Assembly (NCBI GenBank): GCA_903896585.1
Contig: CAITYI010000053.1
Span: 1-6,683 of the forward strand
Direction of reading: 5' to 3'
Length of the DNA stretch: 6,683 bases
Source of the DNA: an uncultured bacterium
GTDB taxonomy: Bacteria > Actinomycetota > Actinomycetes > S36-B12
Translations under genes and position numbers: made by a program
Notes under the pieces: generated by a model
The model's input: only the letters and a program-made list of their open reading frames with translations
What the model was told of the DNA's origin: nothing
The model's database searches: none
Shown: positions 1-4,587 of the stretch, one piece after another
Layout: every line of letters begins with the position of its first letter
How positions within the stretch are numbered: position 1 is the first letter of the stretch

Positions 1-695
1 AGGACGCGATTGCGCGATGACACCAGAACCACTTCGCTACCAAGACCTTGATAGGCGGATGCGAACTCGGCGCCGGTGACACCGGACCCCACAACAATTA
101 ATTTCTCCGGCAACTCGGTCAGTGAATACACCTGATCCCACGTGAGAATTCGCTGGCCATCGGGGATCGCGGTGTCGAGAATTCGCGGCCGAGCACCGGT
201 GGCAATAAGCGCGACATCGGCGTGAATACTGTGGGTTGAGCCATCGGGTGCGGTGACACTGATCGTGTTGGCGTCAACGAAAGCCCCTGCCCCGTGAAGA
301 ATGTGCACACCCTCGCGATGCAGTGCAGTGGCAATGTCGGTGCTTTGGGCATTGGCCAGGGCGGTGACACGGGCATTGACGGTCGCCAGGTTCACGCTGA
401 GTTCGGCCGACACGGGTGGCTGGCCATTGATCAAGACCCCGAGGTCTCCGGAGTCCGCGACGGCCAACATGGCATTGGAGGTCGCGATCAAAGCTTTGCT
501 GGGGACACAGTCTGTGAGAACGGCACTGCCACCAATGCCATCGCGATCGATCAATGTCACGCTTGCGCCCAATTGGCGGGCGACGAGCGCGGCTTCATAC
601 CCCCCTGGGCCAGAACCGAGGATCACCACGGATCCAGCGTGCCGGGAACCCGCGTTTCTGGGACCAGCATTTATGGGACTAGCGGGAGCAGCCAT
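1..695 (-). CDS. lpdA: NAD(P)H-quinone dehydrogenase, LpdA-type flavoprotein disulfide reductase family (partial, N-terminal 231 residues)
   Basis: This is an FAD flavoprotein of the pyridine nucleotide-disulfide oxidoreductase family, cut by the window edge so that the C-terminal half is missing. The sequence shows an FAD-binding motif GSGPGG at about residues 27-32, the active-site segment GGSAVLTDCVPSK at about 53-65, the ATG motif (LIATGARP) at about 160-170, and a second Rossmann motif GSGVTGAEF for NAD(P)H at about 203-211. In true lipoamide dehydrogenases the active-site segment has two cysteines. Here the first is an alanine, as in mycobacterial LpdA, which reduces quinones rather than lipoamide. 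The ATG at 695 was chosen because AGGGAAGG (705-712) lies nine bases upstream; an in-frame ATG at 704 abuts that site too closely. Residues 9-23 form a pentapeptide repeat that extends the N-terminus beyond the usual start. The gene is divergent from the cyclotransferase-like gene. Family assignment is firm; quinone reduction is inferred. Confidence 0.88.
   Translation of the reverse strand, partial: MAAPASPINAGPRNAGSRHAGSVVILGSGPGGYEAALVARQLGASVTLIDRDGIGGSAVLTDCVPSKALIATSNAMLAVADSGDLGVLINGQPPVSAELSVNLATVNARVTALANAQSTDIATALHREGVHILHGAGAFVDANTISVTAPDGSTHSIHADVALIATGARPRILDTAIPDGQRILTWDQVYSLTELPEKLIVVGSGVTGAEFASAYQGLGSEVVLVSSRNRV
627..671 (-). repeat. Three-unit 15-base tandem repeat in the lpdA 5' coding region
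   Basis: Minus-strand codons for residues 9-23 read NAGPR, NAGSR, HAGSV: three imperfect copies of a 15-base unit with the pattern Asn/His-Ala-Gly-Pro/Ser-Arg. The copies differ mainly at wobble positions. The repeat precedes the first beta strand of the FAD domain (VVILGSGPGG), so it forms an N-terminal tail rather than part of the fold. Confidence 0.55.
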
Positions 696-704
696 ATGTT
701 GCAT

Positions 705-712
705 CCTTCCCT
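705..712 (-). promoter_or_regulatory. Ribosome binding site of lpdA
   Basis: On the minus strand AGGGAAGG precedes the ATG at 695 by nine bases (ATGCAACAT). It decides between two in-frame ATGs: the one at 704 directly touches this purine tract, so the one at 695 is favoured. The plus-strand complement of this site overlaps the -35 candidate of the divergent gene at 742. Confidence 0.6.
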
Positions 713-735
713 ATCTGGTCATTTCGCTCTAACCT
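707..735 (+). promoter_or_regulatory. Candidate leaderless promoter of the cyclotransferase-like gene
   Basis: TAACCT at 730-735 fits the actinobacterial -10 pattern TAnnnT and ends six bases before the ATG at 742. With a 17-base spacer the -35 would be TTCCCT at 707-712, a weak match. No purine-rich ribosome site lies between it and the ATG, so transcription would start at or next to the A of the ATG. The promoter overlaps the lpdA leader on the other strand. Confidence 0.45.
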
Positions 736-741
736 GACCCA

Positions 742-1188
742 ATGGCGCTCTATGCCGCGTATGCGGGGAATCTTGATCCCAGTCGCATGGCTTTGCGGGC
801 ACCGGCATCGCCGCCGGCCGGATCCGGCTGGCTGCGCGGGTGGCGCCTGACTTTTGCCGCCACCGATCTCAGTTGGAGTGGACCGCTGGCCACCGTGGTG
901 GAAGACCACCTGGGTGAAGTATTCGTGATGCTCTACGAAGTAACCGAGTCTGATGAACGATCCCTCGACGAATGGGAGGGTGTCTCCTTGGGCCTGTGGC
1001 GCAAAATCCGGGTGCGGGTGGATTCCATGAGCGGATCCCAGTTGGCCTGGCTCTATGTCCTCGATGCCTATGAAGGGGGACTCCCGACCAGGGAATACCT
1101 GCAATTGATTGCTGATTCCGCCCTTGCTGGTGGGGCTCCCGCCGATTACCACGCTTGGCTGCTCGGCCTGCCGTGCTCCCCAGATTGA
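742..1188 (+). CDS. Gamma-glutamylcyclotransferase-fold family protein
   Basis: A 148-residue protein of the gamma-glutamylcyclotransferase (AIG2-like) superfamily, whose members cyclise gamma-glutamyl groups to 5-oxoproline or act on related gamma-glutamyl compounds. The sequence shows the N-terminal substrate-loop motif YAAYAGN (residues 4-10), which corresponds to Y-G/A-S-N with glycine where serine is usual. It also has the acid motif LDEWEG (75-80), in which Glu79 matches the catalytic glutamate of the fold, and the core segment WLYVLDAYEGGLP (103-115). Length is typical of bacterial members, and there is no signal peptide or membrane segment, so it is probably cytosolic. No Shine-Dalgarno precedes the ATG, and a -10-like hexamer sits six bases upstream, suggesting a leaderless mRNA. 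It is divergent from lpdA with a 46-base gap, and its stop codon lies inside the promoter region of the next gene. The true substrate cannot be read from the sequence. Confidence 0.82.
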   Translation: MALYAAYAGNLDPSRMALRAPASPPAGSGWLRGWRLTFAATDLSWSGPLATVVEDHLGEVFVMLYEVTESDERSLDEWEGVSLGLWRKIRVRVDSMSGSQLAWLYVLDAYEGGLPTREYLQLIADSALAGGAPADYHAWLLGLPCSPD

Positions 1189-1190
1189 AA

Positions 1191-1219
1191 TTGTTCCGTT
1201 TGCAGAAATCTGCTAATCT
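1191..1219 (+). promoter_or_regulatory. Candidate leaderless promoter of the vapBC module
   Basis: TTGTTC (1191-1196) and TAATCT (1214-1219) are separated by 17 bases, a good -35/-10 pair. The -10 ends six bases before the vapB ATG at 1226, so the start site would coincide with the start codon. No Shine-Dalgarno is present. The -35 begins three bases after the stop codon of the upstream gene. Confidence 0.6.
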
Positions 1220-1221
1220 GC
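1202..1221 (+). repeat. Palindrome plus direct repeat, candidate VapB/VapBC operator
   Basis: GCAGA-AA-TCTGC (1202-1213) is a perfect inverted repeat with five-base arms lying inside the -35/-10 spacer. The element AATCTGC occurs at 1207-1213 and again at 1215-1221, eight bases apart, the second copy covering the -10. Ribbon-helix-helix antitoxins typically bind such short repeated half-sites to autorepress their operon, so this is the likely operator. The structure is seen directly; binding is inferred. Confidence 0.55.
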
Positions 1222-1225
1222 TTTT

Positions 1226-1498
1226 ATGCGCACCACGCTCTCCCTTGACGATGACCTTTATCGCACGACCAAAGCTGTGGCTGCCCTGCGTGGGGTCACG
1301 GTCACTTCTGTCATTGAAGAGGCGTTGCGTCAGTCTCTTTTTCCCGGTGGAGCTAGGGGGGACTCCGGTCGTGGCCCGTCGAGTCGGGATGTGCCTCAGT
1401 TGCCATACCTGGACAGCATGGGTGAGCCGCAAGTGGAAGTCGATCTCACAGACAATTCAGCGGTTCTTGATGCACTCGATGCGCTGGGTAAACGCTAA
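1226..1498 (+). CDS. vapB: VapB-type ribbon-helix-helix antitoxin
   Basis: A 90-residue protein whose first 40 residues read as a ribbon-helix-helix domain: strand MRTTLSL, helix DDDLYRTTKAVAALRG, turn, then helix TVTSVIEEALRQSL. Such domains dimerise and bind DNA. The remainder is glycine-, serine- and acid-rich and lacks predicted order, as expected for the toxin-binding tail of an antitoxin. It lies 22 bases upstream of a PIN-domain gene, the standard antitoxin-toxin order. The ATG at 1226 sits six bases after a -10 hexamer with no ribosome site, so the mRNA is probably leaderless. A palindrome in the promoter spacer suggests autoregulation. In the family, VapB neutralises the VapC ribonuclease by occupying its active site. 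The assignment rests on domain pattern and gene pairing rather than close identity to a named antitoxin. Confidence 0.8.
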   Translation: MRTTLSLDDDLYRTTKAVAALRGVTVTSVIEEALRQSLFPGGARGDSGRGPSSRDVPQLPYLDSMGEPQVEVDLTDNSAVLDALDALGKR

Positions 1499-1520
1499 GA
1501 CCCAGTGAACCGAATCCCAA

Positions 1521-1937
1521 ATGTTGATCCCAGACGTAAACATTTTCGTAGATGCTTTCCGGCGAGAGGGATTGGCTCGAGATTGGCTGGAAGAGCAGCG
1601 TCGCATGAGGGAGCGGGTTGGGGTCGTAACAGAAGTTGCGGCCAGCACGGTGCGAATACTCACGAACCCCCGAATCTGGGCAACCCCGGTAAGTGCTCAG
1701 TCAGTACTGGTTCTTTTCGCGGAATTACTAAAGTCGGAAACCTTTCAGTGGGTCGAGACAAATTACTTGCGGTGGGGTCTTTTCACGGATTTAGTGAATC
1801 GTTACTCATTAGTGGGGAACGACATTCCTGACGCACTGCTGGCAGCCACTGTTGTAAACGCGGGAGGAGTACTGGTTACTCATGACACAGGATTCGCGCG
1901 TTTTCACAACGTGAACACCATTATTTTGCGGGGTTAG
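1521..1937 (+). CDS. vapC: VapC-type PIN-domain ribonuclease toxin
   Basis: A 138-residue single PIN domain, the usual VapC length. The acidic residues expected to hold magnesium or manganese are visible: Asp5 in LIPDVNIFVDAF, Glu38 in VVTEVAAS, Asp101 and Asp104 in GNDIPDALLAA, and Asp122 in LVTHDTGFARF. The segment VRILTNPRI (44-52) is typical of this group. VapC proteins cleave specific RNAs, often tRNA or rRNA, and stop growth when free of VapB; the target here is unknown. ATG 1521 is the only sensible start, because an in-frame TGA lies at 1506-1508. There is no good Shine-Dalgarno and vapB ends 22 bases before, so translation may depend on that of vapB. TTA, CTA and ATT codons seem commoner here than in the neighbours, suggesting acquisition. 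The stop codon overlaps the end of convergent accA by four bases. Confidence 0.87.
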   Translation: MLIPDVNIFVDAFRREGLARDWLEEQRRMRERVGVVTEVAASTVRILTNPRIWATPVSAQSVLVLFAELLKSETFQWVETNYLRWGLFTDLVNRYSLVGNDIPDALLAATVVNAGGVLVTHDTGFARFHNVNTIILRG

Positions 1938-3691
1938 TCCTTCAACTCGCACAAAGTCGTACCTGACTGGACGGTTGCGCCCACTTCGGCATTCAACGCT
2001 GAGACAGTTCCCGCTTTATGAGCGGTGAGCGGCTGTTCCATCTTCATGGCTTCGAGAACAACAATCAGGTCGCCGGCCGCCACCACTTGACCTTCGGTGA
2101 CTTCGACTTTGACGATTGTTCCTTGCATGGGTGCGGTGACCGAATCACCCGTGGCAGCCGCAGCTTTTTTCCGCTCACGCTTCTTTGCACTGGGAGCAGC
2201 TCCAGCGGTCCCGCCACCAGACATGCTGAATTCGGCGGGAAGGGAAACTTCAAGGCGTTTGCCATTGACCTCAACAACAACGTTATTGCGAGCCGCCGGA
2301 TCATCGGCAGTATCGCCAGTCGCGGTATAGGCCGGAATTTGATTGTCAAATTCGGTTTCAATCCATCGGGTATGCACGGTGAAAGGTGTCTCGGGATCAG
2401 CGGGTGCAAATGCCGGGTCACTCACCACAACCCGGTGAAATGTCAGGGCGGTGGCAATTCCTTCGACCTTGAATTCCTCCAGGGCGCGGCGGGAGCGTTC
2501 AATTGCCTGCTGGCGATCCTTGCCGGTCACAATCAACTTTGCTAACAGCGAGTCGAAGTTACCGCCAATGACATCGCCGGCTTCGAATCCGGTGTCCACG
2601 CGCACACCCGGACCTGCGGGCAGTTGCCACACATCGAGGATGCCGGGGGCGGGAAGGAATCCGCGACCGGGATCTTCACCGTTAATGCGGAACTCAATGG
2701 AGTGCCCACGCAATTCGGGATCGGAGTAGTCAATGGTGCCGCCGCGGGCAATCCGGAATTGTTCGCGCACCAGGTCGATTCCGGCAACTTCTTCACTGAC
2801 CGGGTGTTCCACCTGCAAGCGGGTATTGACCTCGAGGAAAGAAATGGTGCCGTCCGTGCCAATGAGGAACTCGCAGGTTCCGGCGTTGTAGTAGCCAGCC
2901 TCTTTAATAATCGCTTTCGATGAAGCATAGAGAGCTGTCAACTGTTCTTCGGTGAGAAATGGGGCCGGTGCTTCCTCAACAAGTTTTTGGTGTCGGCGCT
3001 GCAGGGAGCAGTCGCGAGTGGAGACCACGACCACATTGCCCTCGCGGTCGGCCAGTACCTGGGTTTCCACGTGACGGGGGTTGTCCAGGTAGCGCTCCAC
3101 AAAACACTCGCCGCGACCGAAAGCGGCAATGGCCTCGCGCACTGCCGAGTCATAGAGTTCAGGGATTTCTTCTAGATTGCGCGCCACCTTCAACCCGCGG
3201 CCGCCGCCACCGAAGGCGGCTTTGATCGCCACCGGTAGACCGTGCTCCTTGGCGAATGCGACCACTTCAGATGCGTCCTTGACCGGGTCGGCGGTCCCGG
3301 GCACCTGCGGTGCGCCGGCTCGCTGGGCAATATGTCGGGCACTGACTTTGTCACCAAGTGAGCGAATCGCAGCCGGTGGCGGCCCGATCCAAATCAAGCC
3401 GGCGTCAATGACCGCCTGAGCGAAGTCGGCATTTTCGGAAAGGAACCCGTAGCCGGGGTGAACCGAATCGGCACCGGAGTCTTTAGCGACTTTGATCACC
3501 TTGGCAATATCAAGATAAGACTCAGCCGCAGTGCTGCCGCCCAGTGCGTAAGCGTGATCCGCCATGCGCACATGCATGGCATCGCGGTCAGGATCAGCGT
3601 AAATTGCGACCGATTCAATGCCCTCGTCCTTACAGGCACGAATGACTCGCACGGCAATCTCGCCGCGGTTGGCAATTAACACTCTTTTCAC
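1934..3691 (-). CDS. accA: Acyl-CoA carboxylase alpha subunit: biotin carboxylase fused to biotin carboxyl carrier domain
   Basis: A 585-residue biotinylated alpha subunit of actinobacterial acetyl/propionyl-CoA carboxylase (AccA3/BccA type). Biotin carboxylase N-terminal domain occupies about 1-110 (VLIANRGEIAVRVIRAC). The ATP-grasp domain, about 115-320, has Lys115, Lys157, the loop GGGGRG (161-166), Glu274, Glu287, and the catalytic strand EVNTRLQVEHPV with Asn289, Arg291, Gln293 and Glu295. The C-terminal carboxylase domain includes Arg335. After a variable stretch and a lysine/arginine/alanine linker (about 500-515), the biotinyl domain (about 517-583) carries EAMKM, with biotin on Lys550. 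All key residues are intact. The start is GTG with AAAGGA eight bases upstream. It is the last gene of the operon, 13 bases after maf. It uses ATP and bicarbonate to carboxylate biotin. It should be a substrate of the BirA encoded at 6199. Confidence 0.95.
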   Translation of the reverse strand: MKRVLIANRGEIAVRVIRACKDEGIESVAIYADPDRDAMHVRMADHAYALGGSTAAESYLDIAKVIKVAKDSGADSVHPGYGFLSENADFAQAVIDAGLIWIGPPPAAIRSLGDKVSARHIAQRAGAPQVPGTADPVKDASEVVAFAKEHGLPVAIKAAFGGGGRGLKVARNLEEIPELYDSAVREAIAAFGRGECFVERYLDNPRHVETQVLADREGNVVVVSTRDCSLQRRHQKLVEEAPAPFLTEEQLTALYASSKAIIKEAGYYNAGTCEFLIGTDGTISFLEVNTRLQVEHPVSEEVAGIDLVREQFRIARGGTIDYSDPELRGHSIEFRINGEDPGRGFLPAPGILDVWQLPAGPGVRVDTGFEAGDVIGGNFDSLLAKLIVTGKDRQQAIERSRRALEEFKVEGIATALTFHRVVVSDPAFAPADPETPFTVHTRWIETEFDNQIPAYTATGDTADDPAARNNVVVEVNGKRLEVSLPAEFSMSGGGTAGAAPSAKKRERKKAAAATGDSVTAPMQGTIVKVEVTEGQVVAAGDLIVVLEAMKMEQPLTAHKAGTVSALNAEVGATVQSGTTLCELKD

Positions 3692-3704
3692 TGAGCCGTT
3701 CCTT

Positions 3705-4364
3705 TCACGCTATGTCAGAGGAGCCTAGTGGCTGGGTTTGCTTAGCGGATTGTGACCAAAGATCGGTCCAGGTCAGACCACATTCATTGACTAATCGCCG
3801 AAGTGTGGGAAGGGAAATTCCGATCACATTGGATGGATCACCCTTCACTTCCTGGACGAATGCACCACCGAGGGAATCAAGGGTGAACCCACCCGCAACG
3901 TGCAGCGGCTCACCGGTTGCCAGATAGGCGTCCATTTCTTTCTCGCTGAGTTCACCGATGGTGACATCGGTGCTTGCAATCGCCGAAGTTGCCTGACGCT
4001 GTCCTTGAGGATCCACATAAATCAGGTGGTGTCCGGTGTGCAATGTGCCCGTGTTGTTCATCATGAGGGCCCAGCGCTCACGCGCCACCTCGGGTGTCTC
4101 GGGTTTTCCAAATGGCTTGCCATTGAGTTCGAATACTGAATCACACCCAATAATTATTTGATCGGTCTCGGTTCGAGTGCGCGCAACTTCCTCACATTTG
4201 GCTTGGGCCAACATCTGGGCCAAGTCTTGGGGTGTGAGGTGCGGATGGTCATGTTCGAGTTTTTCTTCGTCCACGTGACTCACCTGAACTTCGGGATCAA
4301 TACCGGCACTGCGCAATGTTGCCAACCGCGCGGGTGACGCTGAAGCTAAAACAACCGTGGTCAT
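3705..4364 (-). CDS. maf: Maf-family nucleoside triphosphate pyrophosphatase
   Basis: A 219-residue Maf/Ham1-fold protein. Maf enzymes hydrolyse nucleotides such as dTTP, UTP or modified bases to monophosphates and are thought to sanitise the pool or affect septum formation. The sequence shows the N-terminal nucleotide-binding motif LASASPARLATL (about residues 6-17), the catalytic acidic segment IIGCDSVFELNGKPFGKP (about 97-114) and the GGFTLDSLGGAFV segment (about 157-169), followed by the conserved GDPSNVIGISLP. The reading frame stays open upstream to an ATG at 4514, but those 50 residues would lie almost wholly over accE in another frame and match nothing in Maf. The ATG at 4364 gives the normal family length. 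It follows the accE stop by four bases with no strong ribosome site, implying translational coupling. Which nucleotides it prefers cannot be read here. Confidence 0.92.
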   Translation of the reverse strand: MTTVVLASASPARLATLRSAGIDPEVQVSHVDEEKLEHDHPHLTPQDLAQMLAQAKCEEVARTRTETDQIIIGCDSVFELNGKPFGKPETPEVARERWALMMNNTGTLHTGHHLIYVDPQGQRQATSAIASTDVTIGELSEKEMDAYLATGEPLHVAGGFTLDSLGGAFVQEVKGDPSNVIGISLPTLRRLVNECGLTWTDLWSQSAKQTQPLGSSDIA

Positions 4365-4368
4365 GGTT

Positions 4369-4587
4369 CTACTGGGCCAAACCAGATGCTCGCCATGCAC
4401 CGGGTCCGGGAATCGGGAAGTGGCGGAACATGCGTTCCTTGCTATTCCACGCGTGAATGTCATTGGCGGTTTGCTCGGTGTGAGTTGTCGTTGCGAGGGC
4501 ACCGAACAATGCAATCAGCGCTGCCAGATCTTCAGCGGTAGCTGCACCCTGAGTCACACGTAATAAGGGCTGGCTCTCGGTCGTCAC
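4369..4587 (-). CDS. accE: Acyl-CoA carboxylase epsilon subunit
   Basis: A 72-residue protein matching the actinobacterial acyl-CoA carboxylase epsilon subunit. It has the conserved N-terminal pattern LLRVTQGAATAEDLAALIAL (residues 8-27), a variable middle rich in threonine and alanine, and the hallmark tail PGPGAWRASGL (about 60-70). The epsilon subunit is small, non-catalytic, and in Streptomyces and mycobacteria promotes association of the alpha and beta subunits and raises activity. The start is GTG at 4587, overlapping the accD stop as GTGA, so it is translationally coupled; it ends four bases before maf. Position between beta subunit and maf is the usual arrangement in the phylum and supports the call for so short a gene. 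Confidence 0.9.
   Translation of the reverse strand: MTTESQPLLRVTQGAATAEDLAALIALFGALATTTHTEQTANDIHAWNSKERMFRHFPIPGPGAWRASGLAQ

Noticed and set aside
294..737. Two long plus-strand open frames over the lpdA region
   Set aside because: They are antisense to a clear flavoprotein with intact motifs, and their translations show no domain pattern.
1185..1190. TTGAAA as the -35 of vapB
   Set aside because: It would give a 23-base spacer to TAATCT; TTGTTC at 1191 gives 17 bases and fits better.
679..1432. Minus-strand open frames over the cyclotransferase-like gene and vapB
   Set aside because: They are antisense to genes with recognisable folds, have low-complexity translations rich in Arg/Pro/Gly, and lack ribosome sites.
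1155..1831. Plus-strand open frames of 117 and 108 codons overlapping vapB and vapC
   Set aside because: They run in other frames of the toxin-antitoxin genes, which have clear ribbon-helix-helix and PIN domain features.
1904..1916. Inverted repeat TTCAC-AAC-GTGAA as a terminator for vapC or accA
   Set aside because: The stem is only five base pairs with low GC and is not followed by a run of T in either direction at a suitable distance.
2018..3679. Several plus-strand open frames antisense to accA
   Set aside because: accA is intact over its full length with all catalytic motifs; the antisense frames are by-products of its codon bias.
4365..4514. A 50-residue N-terminal extension of Maf from an ATG at 4514
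   Set aside because: It overlaps accE almost completely in another frame, does not resemble Maf, and the ATG at 4364 restores the normal family length and the LASASP motif near the N-terminus.
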